This document shows, piece after piece, positions 1 to 8,071 of a DNA stretch of 13,543 bases; within the stretch, counting starts at the first letter, position 1, and every line of letters begins with the position of its first letter. The stretch lies in assembly GCA_020720965.1 (NCBI GenBank), contig DYNS01000033.1, forward strand, positions 1-13,543, in the 5' to 3' direction. The notes below the pieces were generated by a model. That model saw only the letters and a program-made list of their open reading frames with translations, was not told the origin of the DNA and made no database searches. A program made the translations under genes and the position numbers. This DNA comes from Anaerolinea sp. GTDB taxonomy: Bacteria; Chloroflexota; Anaerolineae; Anaerolineales; Villigracilaceae.

Positions 1-729
1 TGCGGTGGAGAGGATGCCGGAGACCGGGGTCGGAGCGCCTTCGTAGGTGTCTGGCGCCCAAAAGTGGAAGGGAACCAGGGATACTTTGAAGCCCACCCCA
101 ACGACCATCAGAAAGAGAACGCCGAGAGAGATGGGGTTGAAGGTGGTGAGATAGCTGCGCAGGTTTTCAAAGTGGGTCTCGCCGCTGAAGCCGTAGATGA
201 GCGAGAGACCATACAGGAAGATGGCGGAGGTCATTGCGCCAAAGAGCAAATATTTGAACCCGGCTTCGGTGGATTTTTTATCGTCCAGCATGAAGCCTGC
301 CAGGACGTACATGGGGATGGAGGTGGTTTCGATAGCAAGGTAAACCATCACCAGGTCGGAGGCGGATGCCATGAGGTTCATGCCGATGGTGGCGGCGAGC
401 AGCAGGAGGTAGGATTCTGCCCGTTTGCCGAGGCGTTCTGCATCCATAAAGAAGAGAGCGGTGATGGCGCTGGCGAAGAGGAAGAACATTTTGAAGGAGA
501 ATGCCAGCCAGTCGAAGCGCACCATGCCACCCCAGGCGGAGACCGGGGCGGAGGGGGTTCCAAAAAGGACGGAAATGACGAGGCTGGCTGTCAGACCACC
601 GGCGGTGAGCCAGCCGAGGTTGACGCGGCGGCTTTCGTTATCTTTCCAGAAGGGGTCCAGTACCAGCACAAGCACGCCGACCAGGAGGATGAGCATTTCT
701 GGCAATATGGCTACGAGATTGAGATTCAT
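1..729 (-). CDS. nuoN: NADH-quinone oxidoreductase subunit N (NuoN), 3' end cut off by the window
   Basis: This is an antiporter-like proton-pumping subunit of complex I, in the cytoplasmic membrane. 243 codons from the start are visible and the frame is still open at base 1, so roughly the C-terminal half is missing. Visible family hallmarks are the TM5 glutamate (E134, in YLAIETTSIPMY) and the TM7 lysine (K215), followed by VPFHFWAPDTYEGAPTPV, the NuoN version of the PFH-W-PD signature. The start is ATG at 729. It directly follows the TAA of the preceding nuoM with no spacer, and GGGAGGTG inside the end of nuoM serves as the ribosome binding site, so the two genes are translationally coupled. 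It is the last gene of the nuo cluster within the window. Both proton-path residues that can be seen are intact, unlike in the adjacent nuoM copy. Confidence 0.97.
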   Translation of the reverse strand, partial: MNLNLVAILPEMLILLVGVLVLVLDPFWKDNESRRVNLGWLTAGGLTASLVISVLFGTPSAPVSAWGGMVRFDWLAFSFKMFFLFASAITALFFMDAERLGKRAESYLLLLAATIGMNLMASASDLVMVYLAIETTSIPMYVLAGFMLDDKKSTEAGFKYLLFGAMTSAIFLYGLSLIYGFSGETHFENLRSYLTTFNPISLGVLFLMVVGVGFKVSLVPFHFWAPDTYEGAPTPVSGILSTA

Positions 730-2217
730 TTATGCACCTCCCAACAGGCGCAGGATGTTCTCTACGCCGAGTGAGACCATCGGGCTCATGAGGGCGGGGA
801 ATACGCCAATGGCAATCATCAGACCGACCAGGGTGACAATCGCCACCTTGTCCAGGGCGGAGATGGGGGTAATGTGACCTTCAAATTCTTTGGGCATTTC
901 GCCAAAGAAGACGCGGCGGACGACCAGAAGAACATAGGCGGCGGTGATGACGATGGAAATGGATGCAAGGATGGCTGCCCAACCCTGAATTTGCCAGACC
1001 CCCATGAAGATGGGGAATTCCGCTACGAAGCCGGAGAAGCCAGGCATGCCCATGGAAACAAGACTGCCGATGATGAAAGCAACCCCGACCCAGGGGAGGG
1101 GCTTCATCATGCCGCCCAGTTCTGGAATTTGGCGGGTGTGCGCCCGGTCGTAGACCATGCCGACTGCGGCGAAGAAGAGGGCGGTCATAATGCCGTGCGA
1201 GACCATCTGCATCCCTGCGCCCAACATGCCTTCGCGGGTGAGGGTGGAGAAGCCGAGGGCGACCAAGCCCATGTGCGAGACCGAGGAGAAGCCGATGACG
1301 TATTTCATGTCGGTTTGAATCATGGCGATGAAAGCGCCATACACGACATTGACCATTGCCAGGGCAAAGATGAGCCAGCCCCATTGTTTTGCGCCTTCCG
1401 GTAAGAGCATAATGCCAACCCGCAGGGCGGCGAATGCGCCCAGCTTCATCAGCACGCCAGCGTGAAACATGGAGACGGCGGTGGGTGCGGCTACGTGACC
1501 ATCCGGCGACCAGTTGTGGAAGGGGAAGATGCCGCCCAGAATGGCAAAACCCATGAAGGTGGGCATAAACCACAGGTATTGGAAGGCGGAGGAGAAACCG
1601 GCTTTTTCCAGGGCGAGCATATCAAAAGTGAGGATGCCGTTCATCTGGTAGTTGGTGTAAACCATCGCCAGCGCGCCAACCAGGGAGAAGACCGACCCGA
1701 CAAAGAGGTAGAGGGTCAGTTTCATGGCGGCGTATTCGCGGCTCACCTTCCAGCCCCAGATGGCAATGAGGAGGTACATGGGGAAGACGGCGATTTCGTA
1801 GAAGAAGAAGAGCATGAACAGGTCTAACGAGACGAAGACACCGAACACGCCGCCCGCCAGCAGGAAGAGGAAGGCGAAGAATTCACGGGGGCGGTCATCT
1901 ACTTTCCACGAGATGAGAACGCCGGTGAACATGACGATGCCAGTCAGCAGGACGAGGGGGGCGCTCATGCCATCTACGCCGAAGTGGAGGGAGATGCCCA
2001 GGGCGGGGAGCCAGTTGTATTTTTCGATGAACTGGTATTCCAGGGTGGGATGAACGTAAACCTGGTAGTACATCCAACCGGAGAGGATGATGTCCACGAC
2101 CGCCGCCGAAAGCGCCGCAACGCGAATTTCATTCTTGGCTGTGGGCTTCATCGTCAAGATGATGGCAGCGGCAATGAAGGGGGCAAAAACGATAAGGCTC
2201 AGAATGGGAAATTGCAT
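730..2217 (-). CDS. nuoM: NADH-quinone oxidoreductase subunit M, copy 1 (divergent NuoM lacking the TM7 lysine)
   Basis: A 495-residue antiporter-like membrane subunit (about 14 TM helices) of complex I and the second of two tandem nuoM genes in transcription order. NuoM-type features present are the TM5 glutamate E141 (FFYEIAVFPMYLL), K258 in GVLMKLGAF, the M-family TM12 glutamate E400 (GFVAEF) and the AHTRQIPELGG loop. The TM7 position that is lysine in NuoL, NuoM and NuoN is leucine here: the segment reads FAILGGIFPFHNW (L227, codon at 1537-1539), against FALKVPVWPFHTW in the neighbouring copy. Sequence is otherwise intact, without frameshift, and well diverged from copy 2, so this is an old duplication or separate lineage rather than a recent copy. 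The ATG at 2217 lies 12 nt after the copy 2 stop with AAGGCGGT as a likely ribosome binding site. It is probably part of the pumping arm, but whether it pumps protons is open. Confidence 0.95.
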   Translation of the reverse strand: MQFPILSLIVFAPFIAAAIILTMKPTAKNEIRVAALSAAVVDIILSGWMYYQVYVHPTLEYQFIEKYNWLPALGISLHFGVDGMSAPLVLLTGIVMFTGVLISWKVDDRPREFFAFLFLLAGGVFGVFVSLDLFMLFFFYEIAVFPMYLLIAIWGWKVSREYAAMKLTLYLFVGSVFSLVGALAMVYTNYQMNGILTFDMLALEKAGFSSAFQYLWFMPTFMGFAILGGIFPFHNWSPDGHVAAPTAVSMFHAGVLMKLGAFAALRVGIMLLPEGAKQWGWLIFALAMVNVVYGAFIAMIQTDMKYVIGFSSVSHMGLVALGFSTLTREGMLGAGMQMVSHGIMTALFFAAVGMVYDRAHTRQIPELGGMMKPLPWVGVAFIIGSLVSMGMPGFSGFVAEFPIFMGVWQIQGWAAILASISIVITAAYVLLVVRRVFFGEMPKEFEGHITPISALDKVAIVTLVGLMIAIGVFPALMSPMVSLGVENILRLLGGA

Positions 2218-2229
2218 GTTTGCACCGCC

Positions 2230-3798
2230 TTATGAGAACAACAAAAGCATGGCTTTGTTGATGACATCTAACAGCCACATGGGGTAGATGCCCAGGATAA
2301 GAATGAGCGCCATCAACGGAGCCATGACGAGGATTTCGCGCAGGTTGATGTCGGTCAGTTTGTGCTCACCGTGCGCCCAATGTTCATTGAGCGGACCATG
2401 CAAGACCTTGCGAATTCCTTTGAGGATGTAGGCTCCGGTGAAGAGCAAGCCCAACATGCTGACGGCGGTAAAGACCGGCAGGAGGGGGAAGGAACCCCGC
2501 ACGACCAGAAATTCTGAGACAAAGCCGTTTAACCCCGGTAAGCCGAGGGATGCCATGCTGGTGAAGATGAGGATGCCGCCGTAAACCGGGATGATGGGGA
2601 AGAGACCGCCGAATTTGTCCAGGTCGCGGGTGTGGGCGCGCTCGTAAATGACACCAACGAGGAAGAACATGCCCGCTGCCGAAAGACCGTGATTGAACAT
2701 CTGCAGCACCGCGCCATTGAGGGCGATGGTTGCATCTGGCGTGCCGATGGCTTTTGCCGCCGCCGCAATGCCGAGCAGGACAAAGCCCATGTGGTTGACG
2801 GAGGAGTAGGCTACGAGGCGTTTGAAATCGGTCTGCCCGAAGGAGGCGAAAGCGCCAAAAACAATTGCCATGGTGGCAAGGAAAGCCATCCAACCGGCAT
2901 ATTGCTGAGCTTCAACCGGGTAAAAGGGCAGAACAAGACGCAGGAAGCCGTAAGCGCCCAACTTGAGCAGAACGCCAGCCAATATCATGGAGCCGGCGGT
3001 GGGGGCTTCGGTGTGGGCATCCGGCAGCCAGGTGTGGAAGGGCCAAACCGGCACTTTGAGGGCAAAAGCGATGGTAAATGCCCAGAAGGCAATCACCTTG
3101 ACGCGGGAGGCATCCATGCCGAAGAGGGTGCCGTCAAAGGCGCTCCATTGTGCAACCAGGGTCGCCAAGTCGTAGGTCTGGAAGAGAACGCCCAGCATCT
3201 GCACCGCAAGGAGAAGCCCCAGAGAACCCGCCATGGTGTAAACCATGAACTTGAGGGAGGCGTAGTTGCGGGCGGAGGTGATGTAAGAGCCAAAGGGGCT
3301 CCACACTTCGCGCTCGCCTTTGGGGCTGCCCCATTGATTGATGAGGAAGTACATCGGAACGAGACCGATTTCCCAAAAGACGAAGAAGATGAGCAAATCC
3401 ATCGCCAGGAAAACGCCCAACATGCCCGTTTCCAGGAAGAGGAAGAGCATCATGTAGGCTTTGACCTTGTCCTGCACGCTGAAGGAGGCGAGCAGGGCGA
3501 GGGGGGTGAGCAGGGTGGTGAGAAGCACCATCGAAAGGGACAAACCATCGATACCCAGGTGGAAGGAGGAATGGATTGCCTCGTACCAGGGGTAGATTTC
3601 TTCAAACTGAAAGCCTGCCGCCTGGGGGTCGAACATCGTCCAGAGCCAGACGGTTAGCCCAAAGGGAACCAGGCTGGAGAGGAGAGCCGTCCAACGGATG
3701 AGAGCAACCTGTTCCTTTGGGAAGAACAGGATGACCAAAGCGGCAAAGACCGGGAAGAAAAGGATGGTGGAGAGCAGGTGAGTGTTAATGAAGTCCAT
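2230..3798 (-). CDS. nuoM: NADH-quinone oxidoreductase subunit M, copy 2 (canonical NuoM)
   Basis: A 522-residue NuoM with all the classical proton-path residues: TM5 E143 (FFVFWEIGLVPMYFL), TM7 K248 (FALKVPVWPFHTWLPDAH), K279 in GVLLKLGAY and TM12 E429 (GFVSEF). The stretch TEAPTAGS after the PFH-W-PD motif is also typical. Compared with copy 1 it has a longer hydrophilic loop after TM5 (about residues 157-178), rich in charged residues. An in-frame extension runs back to 4053, but it lies inside nuoL and is low-complexity. The true start is ATG at 3798, because AAGGAGAG lies 8 nt upstream and the protein then begins with a membrane helix at once. It starts 13 nt after the nuoL stop. In complex I it acts as a membrane proton pump between NuoL and NuoN. 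Confidence 0.97.
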   Translation of the reverse strand: MDFINTHLLSTILFFPVFAALVILFFPKEQVALIRWTALLSSLVPFGLTVWLWTMFDPQAAGFQFEEIYPWYEAIHSSFHLGIDGLSLSMVLLTTLLTPLALLASFSVQDKVKAYMMLFLFLETGMLGVFLAMDLLIFFVFWEIGLVPMYFLINQWGSPKGEREVWSPFGSYITSARNYASLKFMVYTMAGSLGLLLAVQMLGVLFQTYDLATLVAQWSAFDGTLFGMDASRVKVIAFWAFTIAFALKVPVWPFHTWLPDAHTEAPTAGSMILAGVLLKLGAYGFLRLVLPFYPVEAQQYAGWMAFLATMAIVFGAFASFGQTDFKRLVAYSSVNHMGFVLLGIAAAAKAIGTPDATIALNGAVLQMFNHGLSAAGMFFLVGVIYERAHTRDLDKFGGLFPIIPVYGGILIFTSMASLGLPGLNGFVSEFLVVRGSFPLLPVFTAVSMLGLLFTGAYILKGIRKVLHGPLNEHWAHGEHKLTDINLREILVMAPLMALILILGIYPMWLLDVINKAMLLLFS

Positions 3799-3811
3799 TG
3801 TTTCACTCTCC

Positions 3812-6001
3812 TTAGAAAATGAAGAGATACAGCGCCGCGGCAACCAGAAGGAAGACGGCAACTGCTCCGATGAGGTAAGACTGTACGCGCCCGGTTTGGG
3901 CTTTGCTGAGGGCGCGTCCGGCGGGTTGGAAGGTCCAGTAGGCGCCCAACTTATCGCCAAGCAGTTCGTTGATGATGGGCTTGTCGAAGTAGTTGCGGAG
4001 GGATGAGCCAATCCACAGGGCGGTTTGCGCCACCGTGTGCAGGATGCCATCAATGAGTTGGCGGTCCATCCATTTATAAGAGAACTCTTCCGAAATCCAG
4101 GTCATCGGTTTGATGACGAAGAAGGCGTAGAACTCGTCGAAGTACCATTTGTTTTGCAGGAAGGGGTACAAAACGCCGAGGGGTTTTTGGAGCGGGTCGG
4201 GCTGACCGGCTTTTACGTCTTTGTAGACCAGCCATCCCAGGGTAAGACCGCCGAGAGCAACCAGGAGGGAAATACCCAGGGGGATGGGGCTGAATTCCAC
4301 CGCTTCAGGATGTTCCAGCAAGGTGGCACCGACAAAGTGGTGGAACCAGTTGGGGAGCAGACCGCCCAAGCCGGGGAAATGTTCTGGAATGCCGACCCAG
4401 CCATAGCCGAGGGCGAAGACCGCGAGAACAGCCAGGGGCAGGGTCATTGTCCAGGGGGTTTCGTGGGCGTGTTCGGCTTCTTTGGTGCGGGGTTCGCCCA
4501 GGAAGGTGAGGGTAATCTGACGCATGGTGTAGAAGGCGGTCAGCAGGGCGGCAGTGGAAAGGGTGATGAGGATTGCCCAATGTCCGTGTGCAAAGGCATC
4601 CGCCAAAATCTCGTCTTTAGACCAGAAACCGGCGGTAACGAGGGGGAAGCCGGAAAGGGCAAAGCCGCCGATGAGGAAAGTCCAGAACGTGATGGGCATC
4701 TTCTTGCGAAGCCCGCCCATATTCCACATATCCTGCGGGTCTACGTGGTGATTGCCGGTGTGCAGTACGCCGTGTTCCATGCCGTGAATGACCGAGCCGG
4801 AGCCGAGGAAGAGCAGGGCTTTGAAGAAGGCGTGGGTGACGAGGTGGAAGGCGGCGGCGATGTATGCGCCCATGCCCAACGCCGAAATCATGAAGCCGAG
4901 TTGGGAGATGGTGGAGTATGCCAGCACTTTTTTGATGTCGTTTTGGGCTACGGCGATGGTGGCGGCGAAGATGGCAGTGAAGGTGCCGATGAAGGCGACA
5001 ACGCTCATGGCGGTTGTCAGGTCGTGACCGTGCCAATCGGCGGTGAGCAGGGGGAAGATGCGGATGACCATGTAAACGCCCGCCGAGACCATGGTGGCGG
5101 CGTGAATCATCGCGCTGACGGGGGTGGGTCCTTCCATTGCGTCTGGCAGCCAAATGTGCAGGGGCCATTGCGCCGATTTGCCAATCGTGCCGATAAAGAG
5201 CAGCAGGGCAATTAACCCGGCGGCAGAAAGCCCAAAGACGTGGCTGGAAGTTTCTGCCAGGTGATGGAGAACTTCCTGGTTGTAGAAAATTTCCCGGTAA
5301 CTGAGGGTGCCGGTGGCAGAGTACAGATATGCCAGACCGAGGAGCATGAACACATCCCCAACGCGGGTGGTCATAAAGGCTTTAATCGCCGCGTTGCGGG
5401 CGGAAGGTTTGGCGTACCAGAAGCCGATGAGCAGGTAAGAACACAGACCCATAATTTCCCAGCCCACAAAAAGGGTGAGCAGGTTATCCGAAATGACGAG
5501 GGTGTACATGCCCGCCGCAAACAGCCCCAAAAAGGCAAAAAAGCGGCTGTACATTGGCTCTACGGAAAGGACGGTGTGTTTGTGACCGTGTGCGTCCGTG
5601 ACGGTTGCGCCATGTGGGGGTAAACCGGGGTGGTCGTGGTCGCCTTTGGGCTGCCCAAAATTGTGGTAACCCACGCTGTACAGGAAAATCATCAGGATTG
5701 TCCAGGCAACGAAGAACAAGACCACCGCAGAGAGCGGGTCAATTTGCACGCCCACTCTCAAAAAGGTATCGCCTGTGGGAAGCCAGGGAATGGAAGAGGC
5801 AAAGATATGTTCACCCTCGCCAAAATGTTCCACGCTCAGGGCGCGGAAGAAAACCACCATGCTACCCACAAACGAAAGCAACGCCGCGCCAACGCCGATG
5901 CTGTGGCTGAGGGCTTTGCTCTTGTTGGTGAACAAAACGATGAGGAAAAACGCCAACAAAGGCGGCAGGGGAAGAAGCCAAACGATTGTTTCGGTTGCCA
6001 T
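3812..6001 (-). CDS. nuoL: NADH-quinone oxidoreductase subunit L (NuoL) with extended lateral helix
   Basis: The distal antiporter-like subunit of complex I, 729 residues against about 613 in E. coli. Conserved features are E182 in GWEIMGLCSYLLIGF, TM7 K275 in GKSAQWPLHIWLPDA, H390/K394 in HAFFKALLFL and K462 in FWSKDEIL. Two insertions account for much of the extra length. One is a histidine-rich loop at about residues 113-148 between TM3 and TM4, with H122, H124, H130, H138, H140 and H142. The other is a stretch of about 28 residues (about 670-701) in the C-terminal amphipathic lateral helix, just before QTGRVQSY. The last TM helix is at about 708-727. The start is ATG at 6001 with TAGGAG upstream. 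An upstream in-frame ATG at 6019 overlaps the nuoK end and has no better ribosome site. The longer lateral helix fits an arm with one more NuoM-type module to span. Confidence 0.97.
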   Translation of the reverse strand: MATETIVWLLPLPPLLAFFLIVLFTNKSKALSHSIGVGAALLSFVGSMVVFFRALSVEHFGEGEHIFASSIPWLPTGDTFLRVGVQIDPLSAVVLFFVAWTILMIFLYSVGYHNFGQPKGDHDHPGLPPHGATVTDAHGHKHTVLSVEPMYSRFFAFLGLFAAGMYTLVISDNLLTLFVGWEIMGLCSYLLIGFWYAKPSARNAAIKAFMTTRVGDVFMLLGLAYLYSATGTLSYREIFYNQEVLHHLAETSSHVFGLSAAGLIALLLFIGTIGKSAQWPLHIWLPDAMEGPTPVSAMIHAATMVSAGVYMVIRIFPLLTADWHGHDLTTAMSVVAFIGTFTAIFAATIAVAQNDIKKVLAYSTISQLGFMISALGMGAYIAAAFHLVTHAFFKALLFLGSGSVIHGMEHGVLHTGNHHVDPQDMWNMGGLRKKMPITFWTFLIGGFALSGFPLVTAGFWSKDEILADAFAHGHWAILITLSTAALLTAFYTMRQITLTFLGEPRTKEAEHAHETPWTMTLPLAVLAVFALGYGWVGIPEHFPGLGGLLPNWFHHFVGATLLEHPEAVEFSPIPLGISLLVALGGLTLGWLVYKDVKAGQPDPLQKPLGVLYPFLQNKWYFDEFYAFFVIKPMTWISEEFSYKWMDRQLIDGILHTVAQTALWIGSSLRNYFDKPIINELLGDKLGAYWTFQPAGRALSKAQTGRVQSYLIGAVAVFLLVAAALYLFIF

Positions 6002-6012
6002 AATGCTCGCTC

Positions 6013-6321
6013 CTACCACTTCATCAGATTAAGTTCATCTGCAATGACGGTGTTATGACGGCGATAGACCGAAATGACGAGAGAAAGCCCCACCGCCACC
6101 TCTGCCGCCGCCACCGCAAAGACGATGATGGCAAACACCTGACCGGTCATTAGCGCCAGGTTGCCCATGCGCCAAAAAGCCACCAGGTTAATGTTGACTG
6201 CATTGAGCATCAACTCCACCCCAAGCAGGATGGCAATGGCATTTTTACGCGCCAAAACGCCATACAAGCCGATGCTGAATAAAACAGCCGAAAGATAAAG
6301 AAACCAGGACAACGGAATCAT
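6013..6321 (-). CDS. nuoK: NADH-quinone oxidoreductase subunit K (NuoK)
   Basis: A 102-residue, three-helix MrpC-like subunit of the complex I membrane arm that links the quinone end to the antiporter-like pumps. The two conserved buried glutamates are present: E36 in LLGVELMLNAVNINLV and E74 in AAAEVAVGLSLVI. Length matches the family (about 100). The ATG at 6321 has AGGAGTAGGAG directly upstream and begins 7 nt after the nuoJ stop. A longer in-frame reading upstream overlaps nuoJ and is not membrane-like. The nuoL start follows 11 nt after its TAG. Confidence 0.97.
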   Translation of the reverse strand: MIPLSWFLYLSAVLFSIGLYGVLARKNAIAILLGVELMLNAVNINLVAFWRMGNLALMTGQVFAIIVFAVAAAEVAVGLSLVISVYRRHNTVIADELNLMKW

Positions 6322-6328
6322 GCTTCTC

Positions 6329-6850
6329 CTACTCCTTTGCCTTATTAAGCGCGACATACACCGAGCCAACGAGCGCCGCCAACAATAAAACCGAGGCGAC
6401 TTCAAAAGGCAGGGCAAAGCCCTCCGGTGAGACAAGCGCGTTACCGAGGGCAGAAATCGGGTCGTAGCCTTCCGGCATGGCAGCAGGTAGGCGATTAAGC
6501 GAAGCCCCGTAGCCGCTGATGATGAACGCGAGCGCCACAAAAACTATCGCCGCCAACCCAAGCGCCCAAACCCAATTGGCGTTGGTTTGCTCACTCTTCG
6601 AGAGCAGGTCACGCCGGGTGAGCATGACCGCGAAGATGAACATGATGGCAATGGCGCCAATGTAAACCACCACTTGCGCCACCGCGAGGAAACTCGCCTC
6701 CAGCACAGCATACACGACCGCCACCCCAAACAGGGTGGAAACGAGCCATAACGCGGCATGGACGAGGTTGCGGACGCTGACGACCATGACAGCCGAAACA
6801 ACAATCAGCCCCGCGCTTAAGAGAAAAATAACCTGGCTTGCATCAATCAT
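6329..6850 (-). CDS. nuoJ: NADH-quinone oxidoreductase subunit J (NuoJ)
   Basis: A 173-residue membrane subunit of complex I with five predicted helices. The signature of the third helix is clear (AQVVVYIGAIAIMFIFAVML); this is the helix whose pi-bulge and rotation are linked to coupling in known structures. The segment of about residues 85-150 is a variable loop and TM region, and the protein ends with a basic tail. The ATG at 6850 has GGAGG 6 nt upstream and lies 15 nt after the nuoH stop. nuoI, which commonly sits between nuoH and nuoJ, is absent here. Confidence 0.96.
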   Translation of the reverse strand: MIDASQVIFLLSAGLIVVSAVMVVSVRNLVHAALWLVSTLFGVAVVYAVLEASFLAVAQVVVYIGAIAIMFIFAVMLTRRDLLSKSEQTNANWVWALGLAAIVFVALAFIISGYGASLNRLPAAMPEGYDPISALGNALVSPEGFALPFEVASVLLLAALVGSVYVALNKAKE

Positions 6851-6865
6851 AAAAGCCTCCGCAGC

Positions 6866-8047
6866 CTAATGGTGTGCGGCGGAAGGAACCGCCTCGCGCT
6901 TTTCGCGCGTATAAGACCGCAAAATTTCCACCGTCAGCCAGCCCAAAAGCAAGTTACTGGTAAACATCGCCGCCACATACAGCCAAAAGGCGGCATCTCT
7001 CATCAGCACATGCACGGTTGCAGTGACGATGAGCAGGGCAAACGAAAGCGGGGTGAGAAATTTCCAGTTGAACGCCAGCATGTGGTCGATGCGAATACGC
7101 GGAACCGTGTACTTAACCCACATGATGACCCAATAACCGAACAGCGCCTTTAGCACAAAATAAAACGCCCCCAGCAGAGGATATTCCTCCGCCCAGGGAC
7201 CGTGCCAGCCGCCAAAAAAGAAAATTGCCATAAAGCCGCCAAAGGTAAAGGCGTGCAGCAATTCTCCGGCATAGAACCAGCCAAACTTCATGCCGCTATA
7301 CTCAATGTGATAACCAGAAACAATTTCCGATTCGCCTTCGTTCAGGTCAAACGGAGAACGCCCCAGTTCTGCAATGGCGCTAATGGCAAAGATGAGCGAC
7401 CCCAGCGGGGAGAGCCAAAAAAACCAAACTCCATCCACCTGCGCCTGGGTAATCGCGTTCAGGCTCATCGAACCGACCAGAATAGTCGGCACGAGCAACA
7501 TTGCCACCATCGGAATTTCAAACGAAATCATGGCAGCAACCTGACGAAACGCCCCCAACAGAGCATACTTGTTATTAGAAGACCACCCCGCCATAATGAC
7601 GGAAAGAGTCCCCAACGCGCCCGCCGCAATGATATACAGGGCGGCAACGTTCAAATCCACCCCGTAAATGCGGGAAGCAATGGGCAAAACCGCCCAAAGG
7701 ATAATAACCGAACCAGCGGAAAGAACCGGCGCAATGTTAAAAACCACCTTATCCGCCCCGTCCGGGGTAATATCTTCCTTAATAACCAGTTTGATAATGT
7801 CTGGAAAAGGCTGGAAGATGCCAAAAGGACCCACCCGGTTGGGACCCAAACGCCCCTGAAACCGCGCCACGACCTTGCGCTCAATCCACACCAGGAAGAT
7901 ATCCAACACCAGGGCGATGGTGATAAGAACCACAATGCCCAGCAACGTGACCAGCGTATTCGCCAACGGCTCTGCCATACCCCAGCCGCCGAACAGCGAC
8001 ATCAACCAGTCGTACAACACCTTAATCGGGTCTGTCCAAAAATTCAT
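6866..8047 (-). CDS. nuoH: NADH-quinone oxidoreductase subunit H (NuoH)
   Basis: The subunit that forms the quinone entry channel and joins the peripheral and membrane arms. Hallmarks are ERKVVARFQGRLGPNRVG (about residues 56-73), IKLVIKED (85-92), RQVAAMISFE (168-177), the acidic loop PFDLNEGESE (232-241) followed by YHIEYSGMKFG (246-256), and VPRIRIDHML (315-324). At 393 residues it is longer than the usual 320-350. The excess is mainly an additional C-terminal hydrophobic segment (about 352-376) and a charged tail ending in two histidines. In the acidic loop the more usual PEAEQE reads NEGESE, which keeps all three glutamates. The start is ATG at 8047, with GAGGAGCG upstream and a hydrophobic helix soon after. 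The in-frame extension to 8398 lies in nuoA and is rejected. Confidence 0.97.
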   Translation of the reverse strand: MNFWTDPIKVLYDWLMSLFGGWGMAEPLANTLVTLLGIVVLITIALVLDIFLVWIERKVVARFQGRLGPNRVGPFGIFQPFPDIIKLVIKEDITPDGADKVVFNIAPVLSAGSVIILWAVLPIASRIYGVDLNVAALYIIAAGALGTLSVIMAGWSSNNKYALLGAFRQVAAMISFEIPMVAMLLVPTILVGSMSLNAITQAQVDGVWFFWLSPLGSLIFAISAIAELGRSPFDLNEGESEIVSGYHIEYSGMKFGWFYAGELLHAFTFGGFMAIFFFGGWHGPWAEEYPLLGAFYFVLKALFGYWVIMWVKYTVPRIRIDHMLAFNWKFLTPLSFALLIVTATVHVLMRDAAFWLYVAAMFTSNLLLGWLTVEILRSYTREKREAVPSAAHH

Positions 8048-8071
8048 GGAACGCTCCTCATATAGACAATG

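Noticed and set aside
730..3798. Tandem nuoM as a recent duplication, assembly artefact or decaying copy
   Set aside because: The two proteins differ widely in sequence, loop lengths and TM7 residue, both are uninterrupted, and each has its own ribosome site.
3799..4053. N-terminal extension of nuoM copy 2 back to 4053
   Set aside because: The added 85 residues are low-complexity and read through nuoL in another frame. The ATG at 3798 has a strong ribosome site and begins with a membrane helix.
2632..5215. Long plus-strand open frames opposite the nuo genes (64-774, 2632-3657, 4025-5215, 7202-8065 and others)
   Set aside because: They are rich in Gly, Glu, His and Gln with no family features, lie exactly antisense to strongly conserved nuo genes, and lack ribosome sites. 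They are shadows of codon bias.
6322..6540. N-terminal extension of nuoK back to 6540
   Set aside because: It overlaps nuoJ in another frame. NuoK is normally about 100 residues, and the ATG at 6321 has a good ribosome site.
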